Assembly: GCF_000025325.1 (NCBI RefSeq)
Contig: NC_013743.1
Span: forward strand, 62,001 to 126,000
DNA: 64,000 bases
Origin: Haloterrigena turkmenica DSM 5511
GTDB taxonomy: Archaea > Halobacteriota > Halobacteria > Halobacteriales > Natrialbaceae
Reading direction: 5' to 3'
In this document: piece after piece, positions 17,942 to 27,143 of the stretch
Layout: every line of letters begins with the position of its first letter
Numbering within the stretch: the stretch's first letter is position 1
Made by a program: the position numbers and the translations under genes
The notes under the pieces: model-generated
Told to the model about the DNA's origin: nothing
What the model saw: only the letters and a program-made list of their open reading frames with translations
Database searches by the model: none

Positions 17942-18268
17942 CTACTCGACGTCGGTCGAGAGGAGGTTCAGTGTCGGACTGAACATCGTCGCTTCTTCGC
18001 CGAGTGTTCCGGTTTCGCCGGTACTGATGCTCCCGTTGCGGATGAACACGAGGGTCGTGGGACTCACCGGACCGCCGTCGACCTGGTACCGCACGACGTG
18101 GCCGACGTACTCGTCCGGTTGCGAGATCTCGGGGACGGTCTCCTCCTCGGCGGTCTGGAGGATTTGCACCGTCGTGCTCGTCTCGAGTTGCGAGAGGACC
18201 TCGAAGTCCTCTCCGGCCTCGTAATCGTACGTGAAGACCAGTATTTGGCCTGGGTCGTCTTGCACCAT
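17942..18268 (-). CDS. Second of three tandem paralogues, lacks a signal peptide
   Basis: 108 residues: only the core domain of the family, from MVQDDPGQILVFTYDY to PTLNLLSTDVE. The motifs STTVQILQ, QPDEYVGHVVRYQVDGG and LVFIRNG line up with the flanking genes. The ATG follows the upstream stop by two bases, so the pair must be translated from one transcript. Unlike the first gene it has no export signal, suggesting a cytoplasmic version of an exported protein, or dependence on the partner. Confidence 0.85.
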   Translation of the reverse strand: MVQDDPGQILVFTYDYEAGEDFEVLSQLETSTTVQILQTAEEETVPEISQPDEYVGHVVRYQVDGGPVSPTTLVFIRNGSISTGETGTLGEEATMFSPTLNLLSTDVE

Positions 18269-18270
18269 TG

Positions 18271-18816
18271 TCAGTCACCTCCCATATCGGCGACCGTCTC
18301 GTTGCCGGTCGTCTCGTTGCCGGTCGTCTCGTTCTCTTCGACGGTGTCTTCCTCTTCGACGGTGTCTTCCTCTTCGACGGTGTCTCCACTGCTGCCCAGC
18401 GCCGTGCCGATGAGGTTCAGATCCGAACTCAGTACCGAGGCGTCCTCACCCATCGTCCCGCTGTCACCGGCGCTCAGGCTCTGGCCACGCACGAACAGGA
18501 ACGTCGTGATCCCCGCCTGCTCGCCGATGTCGTACCGGATGATGTGGCCGGACCACTCGTCGGGCTGCGAGATCTCCGAAACGGTCTCCCCATCTACCTG
18601 CAGAATCTCGACGGTCGTGCTCGTCTGCAGCGGCGCGATGACGTCGAAATTTCCGCCAGGATAGTAGTTGTTCGCAAAGACCGCTACTTGGTCTGCCTGT
18701 GCGCTGACTGTGGCCGTCCCGAAGGCGCCCGTTCCGAGCGTAAGCGCACCCGTCGCGAGGGCACCCTTCGCCATGAACGACCGCCTCGAGTCGCCTGTCG
18801 TGTCTTGTTCACTCAT
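18271..18816 (-). CDS. First of three tandem paralogues, Tat-exported
   Basis: 181 residues. A Tat signal (DSRRSFMAKG, then a hydrophobic run ending VSA near 40) precedes the core domain (AVFANNYYPGG ... STTVEIL ... QPDEWSGHIIRYDI ... FLFVRGQ ... SDLNLIG). A repetitive acidic tail ends the protein (VEEEDT and NETTG units). The 108-aa paralogue follows with a 2-nt gap. The domain is short, beta-rich and of no family I recognise. It is probably anchored or displayed outside the cell. Confidence 0.85.
   Translation of the reverse strand: MSEQDTTGDSRRSFMAKGALATGALTLGTGAFGTATVSAQADQVAVFANNYYPGGNFDVIAPLQTSTTVEILQVDGETVSEISQPDEWSGHIIRYDIGEQAGITTFLFVRGQSLSAGDSGTMGEDASVLSSDLNLIGTALGSSGDTVEEEDTVEEEDTVEENETTGNETTGNETVADMGGD
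18297..18385. repeat. In-frame tandem repeats in the exported paralogue
   Basis: Two adjacent repeat types occur: a 15-bp unit GTCTCGTTGCCGGTC (about 2.5 copies) and an 18-bp unit containing TTCGACGGTGTCTTCCTC (about 3 copies). Both unit lengths are multiples of three, so copy changes would alter tail length without a frameshift. Confidence 0.8.
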
Positions 18817-19525
18817 TTTGCTCTCACGCCCTCGTGGGCGATCCATCCTTGACCGAGTTGCCAGATAAACGCCGTCGACCGTTCCTTCTAGTATCCATCA
18901 ATTTAATATGAGTAGCAGTATTCGGTGGTTGTTTCGACAGTATCTGATAATCTGGCACGTCTAACGCTATTGTTCGTGTGACGAGTCGAAGATCTAAAGA
19001 CGAGTTTTGGTCCGACCTGTCGGATAGCTGAATCTGGTTGGCGCGAGTGACCATCGCACTGGACGAGCAAACAGGTGATTGCGTCGTTCGTTCGAGGAAA
19101 GAGTTACTGCGCGGGTGACGGCCTAGCGAATGGATGCAGGCACGGTGAAACGTGTGATCAACGGTCTTCTACGCGCCGAAATACGGCGATATCCGGCGAT
19201 CGATCTCGTAACGGTTCGCGTCTCGAGCGAGACCGCTCGGTCGGATCGATCCGATCTTGTCGGCCACCGAACAAACACCGACGCGCGTTCGCGACTGTAA
19301 CGAAAACCGTCACCTTCCGACCGAACAGTTCTGTTTCACCGATCCGCATCCCAGCCGGATCGTCCGGTATCTCGACAGACGAGCGATGAGTGGATCGGCC
19401 GAGAGCCGGTACGGACCGGTCGCCGAGTCGTTCGCGATTAGCGTTCGGCCGGGACGGTGCAATCAGGCGCTGCGTTTCGAACGGTAGCATCCTTTATCCA
19501 GCCGGTCGTCTAACTGCGCCGGAGC
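18817..19525. other. 709-nt gap without a convincing gene
   Basis: The first about 200 nt are relatively AT-rich and contain a GATAAACG box (18866-18873, minus-strand TTTATC), probably the promoter of the three-paralogue operon with a leader of about 25 nt. Frames up to about 110 codons exist on both strands (18824-19054, 19075-19389, 19158-19490). They are rich in Arg and Ser and lack acidic haloarchaeal composition, so I treat them as non-coding. The right end holds the promoter of the 19526 gene. Confidence 0.5.
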
Positions 19526-21427
19526 ATGGTACTGAATAGCAATGGCAACCGAACGCTCCCGCGAGGCGTGTCTCGCCGACGATTCGTGGCGACGGCGGCC
19601 GGCAGCGCGGGGCTGCTGTCGATCGCCGGGACCTCGTCGGCCCAGGACGACGACGGCGGGTTCTCCGACGCTCGACTCGTTTCGACTCGGGATTTCGACG
19701 CCGCGACGATCCAGACGCTCTACACCTATCGGAAGCGGCGCGCACTCGAGGTGCTCCTCTCCGACCCCGAGGTCCACGCGGTCGCCGAGGACATGCGCTC
19801 GAGTTACGAGGCGTACGATCCGTACACGAACTCCCTCGACGCGGTCAGCGTGCAGGGCAGTCCGGACGTCGAAATCGAGGGCGATCTCGACGAGGGGGTG
19901 TTCGACGTTACGGCTGTCGACAGACAGATCGCGTACGGACTCGTCGATCGCCGGACCGACTCCCTCGCCGCGCTGACTATCACCGACCCGCAGGACGTCT
20001 CGTGGCGGGCTTGGGAGGTTGGCGACGCGGGACTCGAGGAAGCGCGACTCCGACGGGTCTTCGAAGACGCCCGCGTACAGGAGTACGTGGACGGCAACGA
20101 CTGGTTTCCGTCGCTGCCGATCGCCGAATCGATCACGGCGACCGGGGAGATCGAACGCGGTGGCGTGATCCCGGTCGCCCTGTTCGTCGACGAGGGCGAA
20201 GCGATCACCGCCGTGGTCGTCGATCTCGACGTGCGGAACGACGACGTCGGTTCGGTGAGTGACGTGACGCGGGTCGAACGGTTCGTCGAGGTTCCGCCGC
20301 ACGAACTGGCGGCGACCATCGTGCCGGCGGACGACACCGTCCTCGGAACCGTCCCGGCGGTCCCGCTCGAGCGGCGACCGTGGTACACCGCGGTCGACGG
20401 CGGCCACCGGATCGAGGAACCGCCGGAGCCGTTCGATCGGGCCGGGTGGCGAATCGGGTGGGACGACTCGGGCAACCATGGCGTCGAGATCGCCGCCGAG
20501 TTCCGGGATCGCCCGGTGTTCGCGAGCCTCGGTTCACCCGCGACCCTCAGCGGCTACGGCCTCCCGGAACGCGACGGCGAGAACACGCTGGAGTGGTTCT
20601 TTCCGGACGACGAATTCGCCTTCAGTGGCGACTTACTGGTCTGGGACGTCCATAGCGCCGCGCTCGGCGGACCGGGGCTGCTCGGCGTCGTGACGTATCC
20701 CGCAGGCGCGGATCGACCGGCCGGATTCCGGTTCAGATCCCACTATCAGACCGGCGCTCGCGGCGCCGAGGGTCGAGACCACCGCTCCGGCTACCGGTTC
20801 GGGCAGTCCAGTCACGAACTCGCCACCGAGTTCTGGAACGACGGGACGATCGTTCCGATCTGGCGCCGCCAGGGCCCGGGGTTCGTGACCGACTATGCGT
20901 CCACGAGAACTGACAGCGTGTTTGCAGACGCCGAAACGGATCTCGAGACCGATCCGGACACCGGCACCGACGGGGACGCGAGCGAGAACGGCGTTCCCCA
21001 TCACTCGATCGCGACGGTCGCGATGGACGTCACCCCCGGAACGATCGACGGCGTCGAGATCGCACGCTACGACGGCGACGAGTGGACGACGCCGGAAACG
21101 GAGTTCTATCTGGTCGGCGAGCCCGGTACGGCCGTCCGGTTTTCCAACCCCGAGGGCCCGGAAACGATCGGCGTTCCGCTCGAAGACGGGATGGAGGTCG
21201 TCGTCGTTCGCCGGAGCGCCGGGGAAGTCCCGGGCGCCCAGCGACTCGCGGATCGAGGGATCGAAACCGCGTTCGTCCATCCGGCGCAGTACATCGGCGA
21301 CGAACCGATCCAGGGCGAACGCGTCGTCGCCTGGCTCCTGTTGGAGGCCGCGACGGGGCGACTCCCCCATCCGACCGGGTCCACGTCCTTCGAAACCCAG
21401 GCGACGATGCGACTGTCCGGCTACTGA
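19526..21427 (+). CDS. Large Tat-exported protein of unknown function
   Basis: 633 residues. VSRRRFVATAAGSAG (15-29) with a cleavage-like TSSAQD marks Tat export, and there is no lipobox. The mature protein is mostly beta-rich. An acidic linker (DAETDLETDPDTGTDGDASE, about 470-490) splits a large N-terminal part from a C-terminal module (about 495-633) with HPAQYIGDEPIQGERVVAWLL. Stretches such as EFWNDGTIVPIWRRQGPG faintly recall copper-amine-oxidase-like folds, but no NYDY cofactor motif is present, so I assign no function. Confidence 0.75.
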   Translation: MVLNSNGNRTLPRGVSRRRFVATAAGSAGLLSIAGTSSAQDDDGGFSDARLVSTRDFDAATIQTLYTYRKRRALEVLLSDPEVHAVAEDMRSSYEAYDPYTNSLDAVSVQGSPDVEIEGDLDEGVFDVTAVDRQIAYGLVDRRTDSLAALTITDPQDVSWRAWEVGDAGLEEARLRRVFEDARVQEYVDGNDWFPSLPIAESITATGEIERGGVIPVALFVDEGEAITAVVVDLDVRNDDVGSVSDVTRVERFVEVPPHELAATIVPADDTVLGTVPAVPLERRPWYTAVDGGHRIEEPPEPFDRAGWRIGWDDSGNHGVEIAAEFRDRPVFASLGSPATLSGYGLPERDGENTLEWFFPDDEFAFSGDLLVWDVHSAALGGPGLLGVVTYPAGADRPAGFRFRSHYQTGARGAEGRDHRSGYRFGQSSHELATEFWNDGTIVPIWRRQGPGFVTDYASTRTDSVFADAETDLETDPDTGTDGDASENGVPHHSIATVAMDVTPGTIDGVEIARYDGDEWTTPETEFYLVGEPGTAVRFSNPEGPETIGVPLEDGMEVVVVRRSAGEVPGAQRLADRGIETAFVHPAQYIGDEPIQGERVVAWLLLEAATGRLPHPTGSTSFETQATMRLSGY

Positions 21428-21489
21428 ACCGTCCCGCCGCGTCGGGTTCGTCGATGAGGTAGTTTTTGCCACCGCACCCAACAACGGAA

Positions 21490-21500
21490 GCGTTTACGTG
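21490..21500 (+). promoter_or_regulatory. TATA-like box of serA
   Basis: GCGTTTACGTG is centred about 27 nt before the ATG at 21522, compatible with a leaderless serA transcript. Confidence 0.35.
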
Positions 21501-21521
21501 CTGCGCACTATTGTCTCGCGC

Positions 21522-23108
21522 ATGAAAGTACTGGTCACGGATCCGATCGCCGACGCGGGTCTGGACGTACTCAGAGACGCCGGCCACGAGGTCGAGACAG
21601 GCTACGAGCTCGAGGGCGAGGATCTCCTCGAGGCGGTATCGGACGCCAACGGCATGATCGTCCGCTCGGGAACCGAGGTCACCGCCGAGGTGCTCGAAGC
21701 CGCCGAGGAGCTCGCGATCGTCGGCCGCGCCGGCATCGGCGTCGACAACATCGACATCGACGCCGCCACCGACGAGGGCGTCATCGTCGCCAACGCGCCC
21801 GAGGGCAACGTCCGCGCGGCGTCCGAACACACCGTCGCGATGACGTTCGCGGCCGCCCGTTCGATCCCGCAGGCCCACATCCGCCTGAAGAACGGCGAGT
21901 GGGCGAAAGGTGACTACCTCGGGGCCGAACTCGACGGCAAGACGCTGGGCGTCGTCGGCCTCGGCCGCGTCGGCCAGGAGGTCGCCAAGAAGCTCGACTC
22001 GCTCGGCATGGACATCGTCGCTTTCGATCCCTACATCTCCGAGGAGCGCGCCGACCGACTCGGCGCCGAACTCGTCGACTTCGAGGACTGTCTCGCTCGG
22101 GCCGACTTCCTGACGATCCACACGCCGCTGACCCCCGAGACCGAGGGGATGATCGGCGAAGAGGAACTCGACCTCCTCGAGGGCGGCTACATCGTCAACG
22201 TCGGCCGCGGCGGCATCATTCAGGAGGACGCCCTCGCCGCGAAGGTCGAGGACGGCACCCTCGCCGGCGCCGCGCTCGACGTCTTCGCCGAGGAGCCGCT
22301 GTCGCCGGATTCGCCGCTGCTCGAGCACGACGAGATCATCGTCACGCCCCACCTCGGCGCCTCGACGGAGGCCGCCCAGGAGAACGTCGCGACCTCGACG
22401 GCCGACCAGGTCAACGCCGCGCTCGCCGGCGAACCCGTCGCGAACGCGCTGAACGCCCCTTCGATCGACGAGAGCGCGTTCCCGCGTCTGGAGCCCTACA
22501 TCGACATCGCCGAGACCGCGGGCAAGATCGCGGCCCAGCTGCTCGAGGGTCGCATCGAGGACATCGAGGTCGTCTACGAGGGCGACATCGCCGACGAGGA
22601 CGTCGAGTTCGTCACCGCGAGCGCCCTGAAGGGCGTCTTCGAACCCCTCGAGTGGCAGGTCAACGCCGTCAACGCGCCCCAGATCGCTGAGGACCGGGGC
22701 GTCGACGTCACCGAGTCCAAGACCCGACAGGCCGAGGACTTCCAGAGCCTGATCTCGGTGACCGTCAGCAACGACGACGACGAGGTGTCCGTCGACGGGA
22801 CCCTCTTCGCCGGCGACGACCCGCGGATCGTCCGCGTCGACGGCTACCGCGTCGACGCCATCCCCCACGGGAAGATGGTCGTCACGCGCAACACCGACGA
22901 ACCCGGCGTTATCGGCCTCATCGGCTCGGTCATGGGCGACCACGACGTCAACATCGCCGGCATGTTCAACGCCCGCGAGACCATCGGCGGCGAGGCGCTG
23001 ACCGTCTACAACGTCGACAGCGAGATCCCCGACGGAGCCCGCGAGGAACTCGAGGCCGACGAGCGCATCATCGGCCTCAACTACATCACGCTGAACGGCC
23101 AGGCCTGA
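21522..23108 (+). CDS. serA: D-3-phosphoglycerate dehydrogenase
   Basis: 528 residues, the long SerA type. The substrate domain (1-100, MKVLVTDPIADAGL) and Rossmann domain (LGVVGLGRVGQEVAKK near 145) carry the catalytic Arg (NVGRAGIGVDN and NVGRGGII regions) and His (TPHLGAST). An intervening regulatory domain (about 320-445) and a C-terminal ACT domain (about 450-528, NTDEPGVIGLIGSVMGDHDVNIAGM) complete it. It oxidises 3-phosphoglycerate with NAD for serine synthesis, and the ACT domain suggests serine feedback. A long open frame continues upstream but the family start is this ATG. Confidence 0.96.
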   Translation: MKVLVTDPIADAGLDVLRDAGHEVETGYELEGEDLLEAVSDANGMIVRSGTEVTAEVLEAAEELAIVGRAGIGVDNIDIDAATDEGVIVANAPEGNVRAASEHTVAMTFAAARSIPQAHIRLKNGEWAKGDYLGAELDGKTLGVVGLGRVGQEVAKKLDSLGMDIVAFDPYISEERADRLGAELVDFEDCLARADFLTIHTPLTPETEGMIGEEELDLLEGGYIVNVGRGGIIQEDALAAKVEDGTLAGAALDVFAEEPLSPDSPLLEHDEIIVTPHLGASTEAAQENVATSTADQVNAALAGEPVANALNAPSIDESAFPRLEPYIDIAETAGKIAAQLLEGRIEDIEVVYEGDIADEDVEFVTASALKGVFEPLEWQVNAVNAPQIAEDRGVDVTESKTRQAEDFQSLISVTVSNDDDEVSVDGTLFAGDDPRIVRVDGYRVDAIPHGKMVVTRNTDEPGVIGLIGSVMGDHDVNIAGMFNARETIGGEALTVYNVDSEIPDGAREELEADERIIGLNYITLNGQA

Positions 23109-23140
23109 GCCGGTCGAACGGGAGTCGTCCGGTTCCCGAC

Positions 23141-23269
23141 TCAGGACTTCGCGTCCGCCCTCGCAGGAAGCGTCTGGAGACAGTTCCGACAGTACGTGTA
23201 GTAGTGATCGTTTTTCGTTCCGCAGACGCGACAGGTGACCGGTTTCTCGATCCGTCTCTGTGAACTCAT
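23141..23269 (-). CDS. 42-residue zinc-ribbon protein
   Basis: MSSQRRIEKPVTCRVCGTKN ... is a single CxxC-x11-CxxC zinc ribbon (Cys13, Cys16, Cys28, Cys31) with aromatic residues between, plus a short tail. Small haloarchaeal zinc fingers of this kind are abundant and mostly uncharacterised. Upstream frame extension is not supported. It converges on serA. Confidence 0.75.
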   Translation of the reverse strand: MSSQRRIEKPVTCRVCGTKNDHYYTYCRNCLQTLPARADAKS

Positions 23270-23569
23270 CGTCGGTGTTCGGCCCTCGAGGGTGATATCC
23301 GACGCGCTGACGTTTGCAAGCCCGTCCGCCGCGCCGACTCCCAACGATAGCGGTTGAGTCGGCGCCGTCCGACGACGTACTCACGCCCGCTGAGAGTTGG
23401 GATCACCGCTCAGCCCGTTCGACTGTCTCGGTCCCGGACCCGACCGGCGAGCAGTGCTCTCTTCCGTGTAGGGTGCTATTGTATCCCACCCTGTCGACGG
23501 TCGATATCGATTCACCGTCTCGAGACGTTCACGACCCGATGATTGTAATCGGATATGACGGGTAACATA

Positions 23570-23579
23570 CATTTTTATG
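23570..23579 (+). promoter_or_regulatory. TATA box of the lipoprotein gene at 23604
   Basis: CATTTTTATG is centred about 29 nt before the ATG at 23604. The alternative ATG at 23577 overlaps the box itself, so the inner start is favoured. Confidence 0.5.
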
Positions 23580-23603
23580 AGCCGGGATATTGCGCTTCTC
23601 GAT

Positions 23604-24674
23604 ATGAATCGTCGGAAATTCATCGCGGCGACAAGTGTCGGCGTCGGAATGGCTGGCTGTCTCACCGGAAACGGAACCGATGACGGTGACGACGGAACCG
23701 ACGGCACGAACGACGCGAACATCGACGTGAACGACAGCGAGGAGGGAAGCCACTCGAGCGATCCCGGCACCGACGGGGACGGGAGCCAGAACGACAGCAA
23801 CGAATCCTCGGCCGATTCGGAGCCCGATGAGTCCGACGACACCAACGAAACGGACGGCGAAGACGACGATGAGAACGAGACCGACGACCCGTCGGGGCAA
23901 ACGACGTCGTTCGACTCCTGTACGCGAGCGACGGTGTCCGGATCGTTCGCGGACGGCGACGTCGCCTTCGCGAGCACGGGATTCTACGACGAGGACGGCC
24001 TCTTCGGCAACACGATAATCGAAGACGGCGTCGTCTTCGGTGACGCCGTCGACGCCCCCTTCTCGGGCACGGTCGTGTTCGAGATCGGCGACGGCGCGGG
24101 CGTCTCCGAGGGGAGCGACGAGATTGTCGTCACGGTCCCCGACTACGGCGGCGTCGGCACCGTGATCACGTCGCTGACGACCGAGCAGGCCGATTATGCC
24201 GCGGGCGCCCCGACGACGCCGAACCCACACGCCGAGGACTGTCTCAGCGAACTCGAGGCCGAGGCCGGCGGCGGTGACGATAACGGTGGCGACGGCGATA
24301 GCGACACCGGCGACGATGGCGACACCGACGGCGACGATAGCGAGAGTGACGGCGACGCCGGCGACGGCGCGGCGTCGTTCGCGGTCTCGATCCTTAACAC
24401 CAACTCCCCGGTCGACGCGGGCGACTCCCTCGAGGGAACCGTGGAGGTCCGGAACACCGGCGGCGCCGCCGGCTCCGGCACCGTCGACCTCATCGTCGGT
24501 AACGATCCGACGACCGTCGAGTCGCGGTCGGTATCGCTCGAGGCCGGCGAACGGACGACGTTCACGATGGGCTACCAGACGCCGCCGGTCGCGTCCGATC
24601 AGGAGTTCCCAGTCCGCGCCGAGACGGCCGACGATTCGGACCAGCAGACGGTGCGCGTCCGCGGCGTCCAGTAA
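23604..24674 (+). CDS. Acidic lipoprotein with a C-terminal CARDB-like domain
   Basis: 356 residues. MNRRKFIAATSVGVGMAGC gives a Tat-like signal and lipobox (Cys19). A long Asp/Glu/Ser/Asn linker (about 20-105), a middle beta domain (about 106-215, with FDSCTRATVSGSF) and a second acidic Gly/Asp linker (about 220-260) follow. The last about 90 residues look like a CARDB/Ig-type adhesion domain (EGTVEVRNTGGAAGSGTVDL). It is probably a surface-displayed protein with unknown ligand. Confidence 0.85.
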   Translation: MNRRKFIAATSVGVGMAGCLTGNGTDDGDDGTDGTNDANIDVNDSEEGSHSSDPGTDGDGSQNDSNESSADSEPDESDDTNETDGEDDDENETDDPSGQTTSFDSCTRATVSGSFADGDVAFASTGFYDEDGLFGNTIIEDGVVFGDAVDAPFSGTVVFEIGDGAGVSEGSDEIVVTVPDYGGVGTVITSLTTEQADYAAGAPTTPNPHAEDCLSELEAEAGGGDDNGGDGDSDTGDDGDTDGDDSESDGDAGDGAASFAVSILNTNSPVDAGDSLEGTVEVRNTGGAAGSGTVDLIVGNDPTTVESRSVSLEAGERTTFTMGYQTPPVASDQEFPVRAETADDSDQQTVRVRGVQ

Positions 24675-24935
24675 CCGCGAGCGCGGTTCCGACCGATTCC
24701 CGCGGCGCGAGAATCCGCCCCGTCTCTGAACCCTCGCTCGAGCGTATCGGGACGTGATGCTCTCGACAGCAGGGTCGCCCGGCGGACGCCTCGTGCGCAC
24801 GTCGCAGTTCGGCCGCTCGCAGCGGTCCGTTCCCCTCGAGTCTACCGCCGTCGTCCTCCAGTACGCCGCTCTCGAGCGGCCGGAGGCGAGGGCCGTGGCA
24901 AAAGACCTATCGCCGTGCCAACCAACCGCCCGTAC

Positions 24936-25310
24936 ATGGACGACGACGTTTCGGTCGACTTCGGCGAGGACGGGCTCGTCCCCGCCGTGGCACAGGACGC
25001 GGAGTCCGGCGAGGTGCTCATGCTCGCCTACGTCTCCCCCGAAGCTCTCGAGCGCACGCGCGAGACGGGACGGGCCCACTACTACTCGCGCAGCCGCGAC
25101 GAGCTCTGGGAGAAGGGCGCGACGAGCGGCCACGTCCAGGAAATCGAGGAGGTACGCGTCGACTGCGACGCCGACACCTTGCTCTACCTGGTCGATCAGG
25201 AGGGCGGGGCCTGCCACACCGGCTACCGGTCGTGTTTCTACCGGACGATCGACGGCGAGAACGTCGGCGAGGAGGTCTACGACCCCGACGACGTCTACGG
25301 CGACGAGTAA
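24936..25310 (+). CDS. hisI: Phosphoribosyl-AMP cyclohydrolase
   Basis: 124 residues from ATG 24936. An in-frame GTG at 24915 would add seven residues. This is the third step of histidine synthesis, opening the purine ring of phosphoribosyl-AMP. Diagnostic residues: [14 protein letters not shown] with the Cys77 and Asp78/Asp80 metal ligands, and [12 protein letters not shown] with Cys93 and Cys100 for zinc. The archaeal single-domain form lacks the HisE part. A coiled-coil gene starts 7 nt after its stop and must be co-transcribed. Confidence 0.95.
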   Translation: MDDDVSVDFGEDGLVPAVAQDAESGEVLMLAYVSPEALERTRETGRAHYYSRSRDELWEKGATSGHVQEIEEVRVDCDADTLLYLVDQEGGACHTGYRSCFYRTIDGENVGEEVYDPDDVYGDE

Positions 25311-25316
25311 CCGATC

Positions 25317-26498
25317 ATGAGTGAACGCGCCCACCGCGCCGGCGTCGATGCCGGCTCCGGTTCCGGCGCCGACGGACAGTCCCCGCTCGAGGCCCTCGAG
25401 GGTGCCCGCAGGCGGTTCGAGGAGGCCGACCGGCAGATTGCGGACGCGGGCGGCGACGCCGTCGCGGAGGCCGCTGAGGCCTACCGCGACGCGACGACGT
25501 TGCTCGAGGACTACGTCGACCGGGCGACGGGCACCGGTCGGGAGAACTTCAAGGCCTACGTCGAACTCGAAGGGCAGTTCGACTCGCTGGTCTCGGGACT
25601 ACCCGACGATCTGAAGGGCCGCGAGGCGTTCGAGGAGGCCCTCGACGCGATCGACAAGCGCCGGCTCAGCGAGTCGGACTTCGAGCGCGCCCACGAGGCC
25701 CTCGAGCCGGCGGCCCGGTACGCCGAGTTGCTCGACGAACGCGAGGCCGCCCGCGAGGCGATCGCCGAGGCTCGAACCGCCGCCGCCAAGCGCCGGCGGG
25801 AACTCGGCGACGAAATCTCGGAGCGCGAACGACTGGTCGAACTGGGCGAGGCCGATCTTGAGGCGCCGGTTGAGGAGCTCCGCGAGCCGATCGAGGCCTA
25901 CAACGAGGCGATCGAGACGGCCTTCGAGGAGTACCGCCTCGAGGCGTCGGCTCGCGAGGTGTTCGAACTGCTCGAGCGGAGTCGCTGGTACCCGTTCGTC
26001 GACTACGAACGGCCCCCCGACGACCTCGAGACCTACGTCCGCGAGGATCCGGCCGGCGAGTACACGCTCCCCGAACTCCTGGAGTACGCGAACTACTCGC
26101 GGTCGAAACTCGAGCACTACGTCTCGAGCGCGGACGAACTCAAGCGCCGGGTGGCGACCCAGCAGACGTTCCTCGACGGGATCGACGCCGAGCCGCTGAC
26201 GATCCCGTGGCCGCCGGGCGAGGCGGGCGCGCTCCGCCACCGGGTCCGCGAGTGTCGCCCGTTCGTCGAGCGCGTCGCCGACGAGGACGCCGTCGCGAAA
26301 CTGCGGTCGATCCGGCGACTCACGACCGATCCCGATTTCGAGTACGACCGACTCCAGACCGCGGCGCAGGCGGTCGCACGGCTTTCGGCCGACGAGCGCG
26401 AGCGGCTGGCCGACGGCCGGGTCGCCGACGAACTCGAGTCGTTGCGCCGCGAGCGCGAGCGGCTGGAGGAGGCGCTCGAGGTCGAGGACCCGATCTGA
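25317..26498 (+). CDS. Long coiled-coil protein linked to hisI, function unknown
   Basis: 393 residues, very rich in Glu, Ala and Arg, with heptad-like helical stretches (about 20-215 and 325-390) around a conserved-looking centre SRWYPFVDYERPPDDLETYV (about 222-241) and ELLEYANYSRSKLEHYV. No catalytic motif. It matches a haloarchaeal family I believe is DUF7118 (memory only). Its position 7 nt after hisI suggests translational coupling but not necessarily a histidine role. Confidence 0.85.
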   Translation: MSERAHRAGVDAGSGSGADGQSPLEALEGARRRFEEADRQIADAGGDAVAEAAEAYRDATTLLEDYVDRATGTGRENFKAYVELEGQFDSLVSGLPDDLKGREAFEEALDAIDKRRLSESDFERAHEALEPAARYAELLDEREAAREAIAEARTAAAKRRRELGDEISERERLVELGEADLEAPVEELREPIEAYNEAIETAFEEYRLEASAREVFELLERSRWYPFVDYERPPDDLETYVREDPAGEYTLPELLEYANYSRSKLEHYVSSADELKRRVATQQTFLDGIDAEPLTIPWPPGEAGALRHRVRECRPFVERVADEDAVAKLRSIRRLTTDPDFEYDRLQTAAQAVARLSADERERLADGRVADELESLRRERERLEEALEVEDPI

Positions 26499-26574
26499 GC
26501 GCGATCTGCGTGCCGGTTTCTGCGGACTCTCCTTCGAGGCCACGAGTGAAGTCCCCGTCCGTCGTACGATCGGT

Positions 26575-26988
26575 ATGACCAGACAGCTGCTCGTTCCGAT
26601 GGACGACTCCGAGACGGCCCGCGCGGCCCTCGAGCACGCGCTGTCGGTGTTTCCGAACGACGAGGTGACGGTAGTGCATGTCGTCGACGAACTCGAGGCG
26701 GGATACGGCGGCCGACCGCCGATGACCGACAGCGGCGGAACCGACGCGGACGAACCGAATTTTTTCGCGGACGTACGTGAAATCGCCGCCGAGCACGACC
26801 GGCGCGTCGAGACGGCCGTCGTCGAGGGCACGTCGGCCGAGGCGATCCTCGAGTACGTCGACGCCAACGACGTCGATGGGATCGTGATGGGCAGCGAGGG
26901 GCGGTCGGGCGTCTCCCGAATGCTGCTGGGCAGCGTCGCCGAGGCCGTCACGCGGCAGGCGTCGGTGCCGGTGACGATCGTCCCCTAG
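26575..26988 (+). CDS. Universal stress protein (UspA family)
   Basis: 137 residues with a single Usp domain. RQLLVPMDDSETARAAL at the N terminus and the ATP-binding GxxG-x9-GS signature in GSEGRSGVSRMLLGSVAEAV near the C terminus are intact, so nucleotide binding is likely. The loop at about 42-63 (GGRPPMTDSGGTDADEPNF) is longer and more acidic than usual. Confidence 0.93.
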   Translation: MTRQLLVPMDDSETARAALEHALSVFPNDEVTVVHVVDELEAGYGGRPPMTDSGGTDADEPNFFADVREIAAEHDRRVETAVVEGTSAEAILEYVDANDVDGIVMGSEGRSGVSRMLLGSVAEAVTRQASVPVTIVP

Positions 26989-27143
26989 GCGGATCGGATT
27001 CGATTCCCCGTCCAGCGACCCCCGTCCAGCGTCGTTCCAGTCGGAAAACCGAACGTTCGTCCGCTGTCGATCGACGGCGACCTCGAGAATCGGCCGTTTA
27101 TCGAATCGCGGGTGTTTTTCCGTCGAAGACGTAAGGACGAGCC

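Noticed and set aside
19075-19490. Frames on both strands in the 18817-19525 gap
   Set aside because: Basic, low-acidic composition unlike haloarchaeal proteins, with overlapping frames on opposite strands and no recognisable motif.
20895-21521. Upstream extension of the serA reading frame
   Set aside because: It overlaps the 633-aa Tat protein in another frame and is Arg/Ser-rich. The family start is at 21522.
21030-23384. 784-codon minus-strand frame opposite serA
   Set aside because: It is antisense to clear SerA, has no family motif, and arises from high-GC codon bias. The same applies to other long antisense frames, for example opposite metY, glmM and ileS.
26985-27020. GATTCGATTCC-like sequence as a tRNA T-arm
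   Set aside because: No acceptor stem, anticodon arm or CCA-compatible fold can be formed around it.
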